From positions 3,310,211 through 3,374,210 of the forward strand of contig NC_082405.1 of the NCBI RefSeq assembly GCF_004011695.2: 64,000 nucleotides of DNA, read 5' to 3'. Source of the stretch: Ascochyta rabiei. Lineage: Eukaryota > Ascomycota > Dothideomycetes > Pleosporales > Didymellaceae. The notes below the pieces were generated by a model. It saw only the letters and a list, made by a program, of their open reading frames with translations, was not told the origin of the DNA and did not search any database. The position numbers were made by a program, and so were the translations under genes. Shown piece after piece: positions 25,701 to 37,460 of this stretch (positions within the stretch are counted from its first letter, which is position 1; every line of letters starts with the position of its first letter).

Positions 25701-27465
25701 CGTCGTGGCCGTAATGCCAACCGGCGCAGGCAAGAGCATGTTGTTCATGTTGCCGGCGTGGGCAGAGCAAGGCGGGACGACGGTGGTTGTTGTGCCGTTG
25801 ATTTCGCTGCGTAGTAACATGATGCGACAGTGCAAGGAGCTGGGGATATCGTGTGCCGAATGGGCAAGTCGCTGCCCGCCTGACGCAGCAGCTATCGTGT
25901 TTGTAACGCCTGAATCGGCCGTAGGAGAAGCGTTCGCGACGTTTTTAAACCGGCTGCGAGCAACGCGGCAGCTGGACCGTATTGTGATCGACAAGTGTTA
26001 CATTGTGTTGAACCGTTAATACACATTCCGCAAGCAGATGCAACAGCTCAGCAGGCTGGCAGCAGCCGAGACGCAGATGGTGCTGTTAACAGCAACGTTG
26101 CTGCTGACAGAAGAGGACGAGCTGTATCGACGAATGCATTACGAGCGGAAGCAGGTTAGGATGTTCAGACAACTGACTACTAGGACGAACGTGGCGTATC
26201 AGACCATCAAGATCAGCCAGTCCGCGAAGAAGAAGGACGTTGAGTTAATGGTTGTTAAGACAGTGCGGCAGAAGATGCGGAAGTATAAGACAGGTAAGCT
26301 TATTGTATATAGCAATTCGAAACCAAAGGTAAAGGCGTTAGCAGAGCAGTTGGATTGTCACGCGTATCACGCGGATGCCGTAGGCAAGCCAACCATGTTG
26401 GCGGACTTTATGGCAGGCAAGCAGCGCGTGATCGTAGCAACGAGCGCGTTAGGGATGGGCGTGGACATACCGGATGTACGGTGCATTATTCATATTAATT
26501 GGCTGTTCACTATGTTAGATTACGCACAAGAGAGCGGCAGGGCAGGCCAGGACAGGTTGCGAAGCGAGGCGGTTTTGATTGTTTAGGATAGGAAACAACG
26601 CACTAATAACAACAGGACAGAAGCTGAGCGGCAGATGGTGAGGGAGTATGTGGAAGGTGGCGAGAGTGGGGCGGTTGGCTGCAGGAGGGAAGTGTTGGAC
26701 GGGTATTTGGATGGGAGGAAGGATCGAGCAGGGTGTAGAGAGGAGGACAACAAGGAGATGTGCGACGTGTGCCGAGGGATAGACGGGCAGCTGGAGGAGG
26801 TGGTAGAGGAAGAAACAGAAGAAGAGAGCGAGCCAGAGAACAACGATCGGGACGAGATAGACGTTGTTAAAGCTGAGCGAGAAGAGGTACAGCAGGTGTT
26901 TCGGCAGCAGGAGCAGGCGCGTCGGGGGCCGTGGCAGACGTTAACGGAGCATCGACAGCAAGAGTTTGCCGATATAGAGTGGGTACGCAGGCAGTTAGTG
27001 TGGTAGGCGAATCGATGCGGGATATGTGAGGGAGCGGGCAACGCGCAGAGCGGACACAACATACGGCAGTGTTAGAGGGCAGAAAGTAAAAAAGTAAAAG
27101 AGATGGTACAGAGGATGGATGATCAAGTTCGGTTTGACATGTTTTTAGGCTGTTTCCTGTGCGGTGGCGTGCCGCAGGAGATTTGCAATAGCTGGGAACT
27201 GAACGGGGAGGGGCGATATTAACGAGTAGAGGACAGAACTTGTCAGTACACTAGGGTATTAAGCGCAGGGTTAATAGGCATAGTATTTGGTTACACAGAG
27301 GCAAATGCCTAATAGCAGGTCCGATTAGCGGAGCTTGGGGTGGACGATGCAGGACCGGGTAGGATGTTAATCGAATATTTGGGGAAGAAGCAGCCGCTGG
27401 ACAACGTGGAGAGCAACAATTTAGTTAAGGAATTTTGTTAGATTATGCGGTTGTTAGCTGAGTAG
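22780..27465 (+). pseudogene. TLH1: telomere-linked RecQ helicase with recombinase-like middle domain, RIP-interrupted
   Basis: One frame runs for about 1,560 codons with no frameshift, broken only by stops that are mostly TAG where TLH3 has Gln or Trp. Order: OrsD-type zinc finger (VCKECRYAVW...HLQKQH), second finger region, helical part, acidic stretch (about 23870-23960), then the recombinase-like domain. There the first Arg is changed to Gln (GQPAQATEIL, codon 24871), Lys is in QYHKG, Arg is in AAYREIA (25240), and His 25372 and Tyr 25399 are nine residues apart. The RecQ core follows: FRGVQKEAI, MPTGAGKS (25714), DECH decayed to DKCY, LLTATL, YAQESGRAGQD, then a RecQ zinc subdomain (CRREVL...CDVC) and a Cys-rich tail (NRCGIC, CFLCGG). 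TLH proteins are 3'-5' helicases encoded beside fungal telomeres; this copy is dead. Confidence 0.9.
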
Positions 27466-27868
27466 ACGCAGTAGATGCAGTAGTAGCAAATGAAAGAATT
27501 TCCGCTCACGATTCATAGAAGCGGTGCAGCCGAGTTGGGTTCAGGCTGGGACGGAAGTCAGGGTAGTGGAGTTGCGGTCGGGCCCGGACGCAAGTTAGCA
27601 TTAGGGTTGAGTTCCAGTCTAGACGCAAATTAAGGTAGAGTTACCAGCGTTTACAGCAAGCAGATTATTAATAAGACAGACAAAGGAGCAGAAGCGCACA
27701 CAAGCGCAGAGAGCATAAGTAAAGAGGGCAGTAGAGACAAGTAGAGATGTTGGAGCTGCGGTGGGGGCTAGAACGCATGTCAGGATAGGGTTAGGGTTAT
27801 ACGTGGTTTGGTTGAGCAAGCAACAGCATGTAGAAGAACACAGACGCCCGCAAGAGACAGCCACTAAC
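27466..27868. repeat. TAS-like sequence downstream of TLH1
   Basis: Contains three degenerate versions of the module seen around interstitial telomeric repeats (GGACGGAAGTCAGGGTAG near 27550, GGACGCAAGTTAGCATTAGG near 27590, then GAGTTACCAGCGTTTACAGC near 27637). No gene: the open frames here are repeat shadows. Confidence 0.6.
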
Positions 27869-28240
27869 CTGAGTAGTTCCCCCCAACCTATGCGGATCCC
27901 CTAACCTAAGTAAAGCCCCTAACCCAAGTAAAGCCCCCCAACCCAAGTAGAGCCCCCAACCCATGCGGATCCCCCAACCCATGTAGAGCCCCCCCGACCC
28001 AAGTAGAGCCCCCAACCCATGCGGATCCCCCAACCCACGTAGTTAGCACCAACCCGCATAGTCAGCATTAACCTGCGTAGTAAGCATCAACCTGCGTAGT
28101 AAGCATTAACCTGCGTAGTAAGCATCAACCCGCGTAGTATCCCAAGTGGTTCCCAAAGTGGTCCGCCAACCCAAGTGGTTGCCCAGTAGTCCCCCAGCCC
28201 GAGTGGGTCCACAAGTGGTTTCCTCGACAATATGACACGA
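27869..28240. repeat. Minisatellite array MS1 (18-bp GC-rich units)
   Basis: Starts with 18-bp units AACCCAAGTAGAGCCCCC and AACCCATGCGGATCCCCC, passes to units of the type ACCCGCGTAGTAAGCATTA, and ends in CCCAAGTGGTTCCC-type units. The same order of unit types is found in MS5 after TLH5, and its later part in MS4 after TLH4. Because 18 is a multiple of three, long open frames occur by chance here (repeats of SRAPNP on plus, GLGALL on minus); I do not regard them as genes. Confidence 0.9.
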
Positions 28241-28470
28241 CGAACTGGGCCCGATACACGCACACACTAACTTAGGATTGCTTAGCGTTAGGGTTTAGGG
28301 TTAGGGTATAAGGGCCGATTCGTAGGGCTCAATTTGCGAGGAATAATAACATGAATCTTTTTAAAACTACAGCGCAATTATCGCACGCACTTGCGCATCT
28401 CTCCGCACAGCTTTAACGGGCTACAGACTATTGTTGTAGTTGTATTAGGGTATCAGGGTTAGGGTTCGCG
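28241..28470. other. Spacer upstream of TLH2 with interstitial telomeric repeats
   Basis: Contains GTTAGGGTTTAGGGTTAGGG at 28287-28306 and a shorter copy (CAGGGTTAGGG) at about 28455-28465, six bases before the TLH2 start codon. The rest is featureless. Confidence 0.75.
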
Positions 28471-31400
28471 ATGGATCAGGCCCGGCAAAACCACACGACA
28501 GCTCTGCAACAGCGCAGCAACAACAAACAACAACAACGCAGCTAACACAGTCGCAAAACCGGTGCGCAGGTATCGCTTAACAACTGCAACAATATTCTCT
28601 GCTTTTTAGAAGAATACGGCGTGTTGGTATGCAAAGACCACCAAACAGGCGTTGTTAATCTTAACACCCATCTCTTGCAGCACCACCACGTGCCTGCTGC
28701 AACTCGAAGAGAGATTGTTAAGCGCTTCCGTCACTACACGTTGACCGAACCTAACAACGTTGAACTTCTAGACGAGCCAGCAATGCCGATCGAAGAGCTT
28801 AGGGCGCCAGTAGACGCGCTGCAGTGCAGGACGTGTGCACTTGTTACTGTCAGCAAGGACAAACTCCGCCAGCACTGCAAAAAAGATCACCAGCAAGCTT
28901 GGACAGGAGAGAAAAGCTCGCTGTACAAGACTGTTAAAGTTCAGAGTTTTTTCCGCACAGCGGGGATGCAGAAATATTTCATCGTTAAAATAGATGATGT
29001 TGGGAATCCCGAAAACGCCAACGTTGAAGTTGCTGTTTAGGAAGAGCTGGCCGCGTACAGCTTGACACAACAACAGATTTAAGAAGAGCTGCAGATACTA
29101 GAAGCAGCAGCAAAGACTAACAAGACAGGCTGGTTTAAGCGCACAGGATGGTTGGAGTTCTTTAAGGGCCGAAATCTCAAGCATCTCGTCCACTAAGCCC
29201 GCGCGCCCGATCGCGGTAAAGACAAGATAAAGCTTGCCACCAAGCTGACAGAGCAACTGGTTGAGAGAAGCGTTAGGGGGCTGGCTACGCTTCCGCACAA
29301 GCTAAGGCGCTGGTTACGTAGTGCAAAACAGAGTAAGGCAGACACCCGGCCGCTGGCGCGACTGCAGAACCTGGAGAGTTAGGCTTGGTACGCAAGCTAC
29401 ATGGTGAAGTTTGTCTGCTTCTATCTGCAGGTGCTGGCCAACGAAGAGCAGCGGATCATCTGCGTAAGAGAAGGACGATTTGACTGTGACAGTAAAGAGA
29501 CGGCAAGCAGCGAGGAGGATAGCGAAGAGGGCGAGGAAAGCGAAGACAAGAGCGACGCCCCGCGGCCCCCCCGCAGGTCACGCAGACTGACGCCAACACG
29601 CGCAAAGGTATCGCAAGACAAAATAAAGGACGCTCGCGAGTTGTTCACGTGGACAGTTGAACAGAAGGCGTGTGCAATCAGGCTGTAGGATGCGCTTAAC
29701 GGCAGCAAGCGAGCAACGCAGATGGACGCACTTCTGAAGTCTATTGGCTCGTTCATCTTTACAAAGTATCACCCTAAGGCGCTGTCTACCAGCTTAATGC
29801 AGTTTCTTACTGTGCTTGGCATTAACCCAGACACAGGCTGCTTACGGACCGCAAAGCACTATTTGTACATGCTAGCAGGCATAGTGTACTGCGTGCGAGT
29901 AATTAGAGCTAAAAAGCTGCTTCCAGGCGGGCAGCGCAACACACAGACAGAGCAGGACCGCAATTGCTTTATTGAGATGCGGCACAAGTATCTGGCAGAC
30001 GGCACGTTTACTCCAATAAGCGCGATAATCAGCATGCTTGCGTACAGGAAGCACGTTGCGTTAATAGCCAGCAATTTAGGCAACGTATACTAGTCGGCAG
30101 ACAAGCAGATATTCTATCTAACTAGTTAGCGGATTAAGGTCAGCCGCTTCTGCAAGATGGCGCAGGACTTAGCAACAGAGACGTCTGAGATGCTGTAGGA
30201 GCTGTGCTAGGTGGACGACAAAGAAGAGCGCTTTGTGATTAATCTTAAGCAGGTTGTTAACAACGTTACGTTCACAAAGCAGGGCACGTCTTTCGTTAAC
30301 GTACCAAGCAACAAGCTAGAGAACAGGCTTGCTTAGATGCTGACGAGGGCGAGGACTACAAACGGCGGTCTGCGACTGAAGCGCGCTAACAGACAGTGGA
30401 GCGTTAAGGCAGTGCGGCGGTACATAAGGCAGATGGACTGCTTCTTAGAGCTGCTGCTGTGCAGCGTGCACGTCACGTCAGGGCAGCCAGGAAGGGGGTC
30501 AGAGATCACGACGATTTGACACCGCAACAGCATGCTGCAGGATCGCAATATCTTCGTCGCCGACGGGCAGATCATAACGGTGGTCTGCTATTACAAGTCG
30601 CAGTCGCAGTAGGACAAGCCAAAGATCGTGCCGCGCTTCTTGCTGCTGCAGCTTAGGCAGATTATAGCGCTCTACTTGGCGTATATACAGCCGTTCCGCA
30701 AGTATCTAACGCTGCAGGTGCTCGGCAGTAGCTACAGCAACTACGTCTGGCACAATGCACAGGGCGCGTGGAACACTGATTGACTAACGAGAGTTCTTAA
30801 GCAAGAAACACAGAAGAGACTGGGTGTTACGCTGCACACGCTTGACTACCGGCATACTGCCGTAGGACTTGGCCGAGTCTACGTTGGAGAGTCGTTCAGC
30901 AAGGGCTACCAGGACGACATTGGCGAAGTAGACGAGGCAGAAGTGGAAGACGACAGCAAGGATATTATTAAGCTGCAGAACTTACGCACAACTGCAATAG
31001 GCGTAGGTAACTACAGCGTGCCAATCAATATTGTTAAGCATCTCAGCGTGCGCTCGATCGACGCATTCCGGCCGCTCAGCGCAGCGTGGCACAAGTTTTT
31101 AGGTGTTGATGGCACAGGCAAGGTACGTCGAACAGCTGTTGCAAGCAGCACGCAGAGGAAAAGGCCAATGCAGGCAAGCATGTCTGGGCTGGCGCTGCTG
31201 CCGCGGGACAAGGAGGTGAGGGTAGAAGACCCGCGCAAAGACAAGATCCGTACAGCGCTGCAGCAGGTGCTAGGCACGCAGGAGGTAGGGTTCCGCTCGG
31301 TGGAGCAGGAGCAGGCGATGCATGCCGTTCTCGACGGACAGAATCCGCTGGTCGTCGTGCTCCCGACAGGAGGCGGCAAGAGTCTGCTGTTCACAGTGCT

Positions 31401-33000
31401 GGCGGTTGTAGAGCAGACAGGGGTTACAGTTGTTGTTGTGCTGTACCAGGCGCTAATTAACAATCTGGTAGAACGCATTTAGAGCAGCGGCGTGGAGTGT
31501 ATAGAGTGGAAGCATGGTAAGAACAACCCAGCATCTGTCGTTGTGGTCAGCGCAGACAACGCTGGTAACATTCTTAACATAAGTAACTTCTTAGCGTACG
31601 CAGGGTTGCTGCTTCAGAAGGGGCTGCTGCGACGGGTGGTGGTGGATGAGTGTCATCTCGTCTTCTCAGCACACAGCTGGCGGCCGAAGCTGGCGCTGCT
31701 GAAGAACTTGCGGCTGCTTAGCTGCCTGATCGTGCTTATAACAGCGACGTTGCCACCAGTGTAGGAGCACGCGCTGGAGTTGAGCATGCTTATACAAAAC
31801 GTAACGTATATACAGGCAAGCACTATACAGCTAAACACGCGCTACTATGTCTTGTGGTGCGAGCCAGAGCAGAAGGAAGAGATGGCTGTGACGATTGGCT
31901 TGCGGCGTTAGGCACAGCTGCGGGAGCGTGGGCTGAAGGGGGTTGTGTACTGCCGGAGCAAGACGCTGTGCAAGGACATAGCAGCCGCGCTTGGCTGTGC
32001 GTTTTATCACGCAGGTGTTAAGGACAAGGAAAAAGCGGAGAAGCTGGAGAGGTGGGAGCAAGAGGGCGGGCTAATAGTAGCAACATCCGCGCTAGGCACT
32101 GGCGTAGACTACCTGGGGATTGTGTACATCTTGCACGTGGGCATGCTGTGGAGCATGATCGACTACGCGCAGGAGAGCGGGCAAGGCAGGAGAGCGGGCA
32201 AGGCAGGAGAGCAGGCGAGGCGGTGGATTCGGTGATACTGGTGGGGCACGGCAAGGTGGAGCAGACGCTGGCCGTGCAGCCGGACAACATTAACGTGTCA
32301 GCAATAGGGCTTTTTATTGTTAGTAGCGGCTGTTAGCGGCTGCTAATGAGTCGGTACATAGATCGGATCGGGGTAAGCTGCAGCGACTTGGAGGGAGCGG
32401 CTGGCTGTGACCGGTGCGGAGACGGGGTCCGGCCGTGGCTGGACAAGCAGCAGAGGCACAGGCGCGAATGGGGGCAGGTAGAGCAGCTGTTTAACGAGCT
32501 GCGGGCTGGGTGCGTGGCGTGCTGCATAATAGACGAGGCGGGCAGCGAAGAGTGGCGTCAGCACAGGACAATGCAGTGCGCAGCGCACCAGGGCGTGACA
32601 GGGAGAGAGCTGGACGACTTCCGGATAGCGATGACCCGAGCGAGAGGCGCGAGCAGGAACAAGACGGTCAAGAACAACTGCTGGAGGTGCTGGGTTAGTC
32701 AGAAGTACTGCGCGACAGGGGAGGACAAGGAGGCGAGGTGTCAATGGCCGAACGTGGTGGTGCTGTTGGCAAGAGCAGCAGGGCAGGTAGAGAAGGGGGT
32801 AGAGATTATCTGACAGTGCGGGTACAGCGGAGAGATAGGAGGGGATTGGAAGGCGTATGCGGCGTGGCTAGGCAAGTAACACACTGTCAGGGTGTAGGAT
32901 AAGCGCGAGTTGTTCAGTAACGCAATGGTAGTTGCGGTTTAGGTAGCGTTGTTTATAACAGAGAACTGCGAGGCATAGGTAGAGATAGAATAGGATTAAT
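28471..33000 (+). pseudogene. TLH2: divergent telomere-linked RecQ helicase, RIP stops and one frameshift
   Basis: The chosen ATG (28471, MDQARQN...) is in frame with the zinc-finger region (LVCKDHQTGVV, CRTCALVTVSKDKLRQHCKKDH). One frame continues to about 32200 with TAG stops; a 17-bp tandem duplication at 32172-32205 then shifts the frame, and the reading resumes in the shifted frame to about 33000. The recombinase-like set is well kept: SGQPGRGSEI (Arg near 30490), HTLDYRHTAVG (Arg 30850), and Tyr 31012, but the residue nine before Tyr is Arg, not His. RecQ core: FRSVEQEQAM, LPTGGGKS, VVDECHLV intact, LITATLPP, YAQESG. The partner gene is absent. The sequence is clearly more distant from TLH1/TLH3 and TLH4/TLH5 than those are within each pair. 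Confidence 0.88.
32172..32205 (+). repeat. 17-bp tandem duplication causing the TLH2 frameshift
   Basis: The unit GGAGAGCGGGCAAGGCA occurs twice in a row (32172-32188, 32189-32205), inside helicase motif VI (QESG...). Removing one unit restores the frame from the helicase core to the C-terminal Cys-rich part (CDRCGDG...), so this is the single indel that broke the frame. Confidence 0.9.
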
Positions 33001-33360
33001 GTTAAATTAAGGTTCAATGTCTAGCTGATACAGATTTGGCACTGCAACTATGTAGAACTAGAGCAATGTGCACTTTGCAGTTGGTGCTAAGAGAAGAAGA
33101 GGGGGGCGGGGGGCCCGTGGATGTGCCCCCCCCGGAGCGAAGCGACAGAGAGGTTAGGGTAGAAAGAAAAGGGGTGGGCGGGGGGCCTGTGGATGTGCCC
33201 CCCGAAGCGCAGCGTTCGAGAGTAAAGGAGGGGAGGTGGTTGAGACCGCGGAGCGGGACTGGAGGAGAGTAGCAGGTAAGCAGGGTGAAGAAGAGGGAGT
33301 AGGTAGGCGGTGGGCCCGTTAGATGTTACATAAGAGCGAAGAGGCAGTAGAGGCAGATGT
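33001..33360. repeat. TAS block with GGGGGGCCCGTGGATGTGCCCCC modules
   Basis: Holds two copies of a GTGGATGTGCCCCC-containing module (about 33105-33140 and 33175-33205). The same words recur near 34375, 35550, 36600, 49175, 50540 and 60030. No gene is supported. Confidence 0.7.
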
Positions 33361-33680
33361 AGAGATAGATAAGCGGTACAGAAAGCGGATTTAGGGCGAA
33401 TTTTTCAGCAACGCAATAGTAGTAGTGATTAGAGTGGTGTTGTTTATGCAGCAGTACAACAGTGCGCAGGTAGTAGAGATAGACTGGCGTTAGCGTTAAG
33501 GTTGAGTTAAGGTTGCGTATCTCGGAGATGCTCAGCTGACTTGCGCGCGCGCATTATGTAAGAGTTAGGGAAGTTAAAATCAATAAACAGTAACACAAAC
33601 AGTGCAGACGTGCAGAAAAAGAAGACAGAATAGACGTTTTAGCTATAAGATAGCAGTAAGCAGGTTGGCGTTAAGGCAGA
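33361..33680 (+). repeat. TAS repeat r1, fossil TLH 3' end
   Basis: About 320 bp homologous to 34541-34865 (r2), 49296-49620 (r3) and, truncated, 60191-60309 (r4). The core (TTTTTCAGCAACGCAATAG...) translates as FSNAIVVVIRVVLFMQQYNSAQVVEID and aligns with the C-terminal tail of TLH2 (LFSNAMVVAV, VALFITENCEA, VEIE at 32910-32990). The TAS repeats therefore contain copies of a TLH gene's 3' end. Confidence 0.75.
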
Positions 33681-34360
33681 AAAAAAATAAAAAATAAAAA
33701 AATAGTAGAGTTAGGTCCGGGCTGGTACGCAAGTTAGAGTATGGTTAGGGTTAGTTGTATCAGCAGAGCGTAAGTAGAAGCCTGTAGGAAGGCTCTGGAC
33801 CCTGTAGAGAGTGTAATGTAGGCCCGTTTAAGAGTGCAGAGAGAAGCGCAGTAGGAGGAAAAGAGGGGCGTAGACTACAATAGAGGGTAACAAGCAGGTA
33901 AAAGAGGCTGCAAGCCCAAGAAGATTAGCTGTTAACAGTAGAGATTACAACATTAAGCCGTAAGGGAGTGCAAGGGGAGATAAAAGAGGAAGAGGGTAGA
34001 TAGAAGGCCCGTAAGGTGTCAGGCAGGAGCGAAGAGGCAGGTGCAGAGTTGGGTGAGGGGGCGGACGCAAGTCAGGGTTAGGGTTACCGGTATTTGGGGC
34101 AAGCAGACAATAAACAGGGGCAACAAACAGCAGAAGAAAGTAAGAAGGGCTAACAAGGAGCACATACAGTAAGGGTAGAAGACAAGCAGATATTAGAGGG
34201 GTGGTTAGAGGAGGAGTTAGGTTCCGGACCGGACGCAAGTCAGGGTTAGGGTTACTGGTATTTGGGGCAAGGTAATTATCAACAAGAGCGACAAAGCAGG
34301 GCAAGGTGGTGCAGAGCAAAGATAAGAAGCGCTGGGGCGCAGAGAGCAGCAGAGACAAGA
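33681..34360. repeat. TAS with three interstitial TTAGGG modules
   Basis: GGTTAGGGTTAG at about 33743-33754, CAGGGTTAGGGTTACC near 34073-34085 and CAGGGTTAGGGTTACT near 34241-34254. Each sits in the same context: GACGCAAGTCAGGG before and TACCGGTATTTGGGGCAAG after. Minus-strand open frames over this region are low-complexity shadows. Confidence 0.75.
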
Positions 34361-34540
34361 GAAGAGGGGGGCGGGGGGCCCGTGGATATGCCCCCGGAGC
34401 AGAGCGGTTGAGAGTGAAGGAGGGGAGGTGGTTAAGACCGCGGAGCGGAATAGAGGAGAGTAGCAGGTAAGCAGGATGAAGAAGAGAAGGTGGGTGGGCA
34501 GTAGGCCCGTCAAGTGTCACATAATAGTGAAGAGGCAGTT
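34361..34540. repeat. TAS block between r1 and r2
   Basis: GGCGGGGGGCCCGTGGATATG module plus GGTAGGCCCGTCAAGTGTCAC, both found again near 49160-49280 and 60000-60175. No gene. Confidence 0.65.
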
Positions 34541-34865
34541 ATAAAGATAGATAAGCGGTACAGAGAGCAGGTTAAAGGCGAATTTTTTTTAGCAACGCAA
34601 TGGTAGTAGCAATTAGAGTGGTGTTGTTTATGCAGCAGTATAACAGCGCGCAGGTAGCAGAGACAGAATCAGGTTAGCGTTGGGGCTGAATTAAGGTTGC
34701 GCATTTTTAGAGATGCTTAGCTGACTTGCATGCGAGAGCATCACGCAAAAATCAAGGAAGTTAAAATAAATAAACAGTGACACAAACAGTGCAAACGTGC
34801 AGAGGAGAAGACAGAATAGACATTTGGCTGTAAGATGGCAGCAAGCAGGTTGGTGTTGAGGCAGA
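34541..34865 (+). repeat. TAS repeat r2, fossil TLH 3' end
   Basis: Second copy of the r repeat (AGCAACGCAATGGTAGTAGC...), about 90 percent alike to r1 and r3 by eye, followed by the same AATAAACAGTGACACAAACAG tail. Confidence 0.75.
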
Positions 34866-35500
34866 GATAGATTCAGGAGGGAGACGCAGGTTAGAGTTAA
34901 GGTAACCCGTATTTAAGGGGAGCAGTCGACAGCACAAGAAAGGAAGCAGATGCCCTGTCAGAGAGTGCAGCAGTAGGCATGAGGAGGAAATGTATTTAGA
35001 GAGAAGGGAGTAGGTACAAGGCCTGTAAGGTGGGTGTCACGGAATGGTTACACGCAGATAGAAAGCAGGACAAGCAGAAGAAGCGGTCGAGCCGGCAGAG
35101 CGGAACGAAAAGGAGAAGCGGAACGGGAAGGAGAAGCGGAACAGGAGGGGAGAAGAGGGAGGAGAGAAGAAGAGAGAGAAGCGCAGCGATGAAGTTAGGT
35201 TTTAGGTCTGGACGTAAGTTAGGGTTAGGGTTATCTGTATTCGGGGAGAGTAGACATCAAGACATCAGCAAACGCGGAGGCCGTTGGCTGTTAGCTGTTA
35301 TCCGTTACGGCAGTTCGTAACAGAGAATTGTTTCAACAGCCCCGTTGAAGCAGAGAAGTTCAAGAAGAGTTGAATTGAGAAGTTAATTCAGGAAAAGTTG
35401 AGATCAAGGAAAGGTCAATAAAAGAGCGAGACAATTAAAGGAAAGTGGAGAAAGAAGAGAGTTAAGTTGTAAAGAGAAAAAAGGAGAGAAGCAGTAAAGA
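34866..35500. repeat. TAS with interstitial telomeric repeat and GA-rich stretch
   Basis: GTTAGGGTTAGGGTTATC at about 35218-35234 in the usual module context. 35080-35200 is G/A-rich short-repeat DNA, and 35340-35500 is purine-rich. No gene. Confidence 0.6.
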
Positions 35501-36925
35501 ACGTGGTGGGCCCGTGAGAAGGTGTCAAGAGAGAGGAAGGAGGGGAGGGCGGCGGGCCCGTGGATACGCCCCCGGAGCGAAGCAACAGGAAGAGTTAAAA
35601 GTAGAAAGAAGAAGAGGTAGGTAGGCGGTAGGTTCGTTAGGTGTTAAAGAAGGCCCGTTAGGTGTTACAAGGAGCGCAGCAACAGAGGAAAAAAAGGCCC
35701 CGCAAGCCGTGCAGAAAGAAGGAGAGCCCGCAAACTGTTAAGAAAGAAGGGGGGTAGGTGGTGGGCCCGTGGTAGTGCACATGAAGCGCAGCGGTCAAGG
35801 TGAGAGAAGGATCAGGCGGTGGGCCCGTCAGGTGTTACAGAGAAGCCGAGCGCAGCGGTGAAGTAGAAGGGTTGGGCGGTAGGCCCATGGGGAGGCACAA
35901 GAAGCGCAGCGGTTAAGAAAAGAGAAGACGTGGGTGACAGAGCCGTGATGAGGTATCATTAAGAGGTTAACATAGCAAAGCAGTAGAGAGGTAAGCCGTG
36001 ATAATGTATTACAAGGACGCCGAACGAAGTAGTTGACAATAGCACAGGGCAAGAAGAGGCCGACAGTAAGGCGTACAACCTGTAGAGGTGCCCCCGAGCC
36101 CGTAGAGAGGTCCGTAACCCGTGAAGAGACCCCCGTAACCGGTGCGTTAGTGACGCGTAACAGGGGTGTAGCAGATACCCGCCGAGAGTGCAGCAAGCGT
36201 CAACGGAAGCGTGGTTGAGACTGGTAAGAGACGACAGCAAACAGCCCGTAAAAGGCCCTGTAACCCGCAAGAAGGTTAACAGAGCAAGCAGATCAGTTGT
36301 TAAAAGCAGAAGAGCACAGCATCAAACTGTGGAAATGATCGAGACAGCGTTTAGGGGAGAAGAACCGATAGGGGGTCCGTAAGGCGTCACAAGAGAGTAA
36401 GCGTAACAAAGACGTCAGATAAGTGAAGTTAGGTTCAGGACCAGACACAGGTCAAGGTTAGGGTTAGGGTTACCCGCATTTGCAGGCCGGCAACCGGTAG
36501 AGGGTATAACGGAAATCTGTCCGAGAGTGCACAGGGCATATTGAGCGGTAGAGAGACGCGCCCGTAAACCGAAAAGGCCGTGACGCGCAAGAGAGGGGTG
36601 GGCGGAGGGCCCGTGGATGTGCCCCCGAACCCGTAGAAAGACAGGTAACAGGCAGGAAACAGCTGTAACCCGAGAACAGACCCGTAATTTGAGCGTAAGA
36701 GAGAGAAGGGGTAGGCAGTAGGCAGTAGGCGCGTCAGGTGTCACAGAGAAGCCGAACGCAGCAGTTAAAGAGAGAGAAGTAAGCGCACAAAAGACGTGTC
36801 AGAGTATTAGGATGGAGAGGATAAAGGAGTAGGTAGAGTATTAGGGCAGAGAGGATGAACGGGTAGATAGTAGGGTAGAATAGATAACAGCACGTAAGAA
36901 AATGCGGAGGCGTTATACAGTTCCT
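35501..36925. repeat. TAS long repeat R, copy 1
   Basis: From about 35885 to 36925 this is near-identical to 49826-50835, with one extra stretch in each. Landmarks shared by both: TCAGTTGT followed by AAAGCAGAAGAGCACAGC, the ITS GGTTAGGGTTAGGGTTACCC (36455-36473), GCATATTGAGCGGTAGAGAG and AGCACGTAAGAAAATGCGG. Many CCCGTAA/CCCGTGA words recur every 20-40 bp. Open frames are not gene-like. Confidence 0.85.
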
Positions 36926-37460
36926 GTTAGGCCGTTGCCTATCCCAGGGCTGCAACTGGAGGCAGTACTTCCTCCAGTTTTCAACGTACTAGGATATTCA
37001 TTTTCCCTGCGTAGACTATATCACGTATGGCTGACTCCAGAAAACTTAAAGCAATTGGTCCAGTTAGGTTTCTACCAGTCAATTAACCCCAAATTTAAGT
37101 ATGTTAATTAGCGCATTTAGTTATATGCTCCAGCAAAATTATATCCCTACAGCATGCGTGGTTACGTGCGTTAGGGTTTTGTGTTGGAGGTTGGGGTAAG
37201 GTTTGTGAGGTTGGGAGAACCCAAGCGACCAGGTTCGGAGACGTTCTGAGATAACGACCAGCGATTACAAACGTTAACTACGCGCGTAGTTGTATCACAT
37301 ATATAAGAGGTAGGACGCGTCCACAACGCAATATATAACATGTAGACCGTAGTTAAGTATAGTGAAATACAAACAATTACTGGTAACCCACAGTGTGCTA
37401 GCACAACCCCGTGTCGCCAATTGTCATCATTCATCCACAGTTCAACGTTCAGCAGCAATT
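36926..37460. other. Upstream region of TLH3
   Basis: Composition becomes balanced after the TAS. A 69-codon open frame at 36902-37111 starts inside the TAS and has no recognisable motif. No partner gene is present on the minus strand, unlike TLH1, TLH4 and TLH5. This region probably holds the TLH3 promoter and leader. Confidence 0.45.

Noticed and set aside
27869..28240. CRISPR array
   Set aside because: No constant repeat with unique spacers; all units are repeats of one another, and the organism is a fungus.
33945..34520. 191-codon minus-strand frame, Leu/Pro/Ser-rich
   Set aside because: Lies wholly in TAS with interstitial TTAGGG modules; low complexity and not conserved in frame in the other TAS copies.
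36902..37111. 69-codon open frame upstream of TLH3
   Set aside because: Starts inside TAS, has no motif, and its start is shared with the R repeat, whose second copy has a different continuation.
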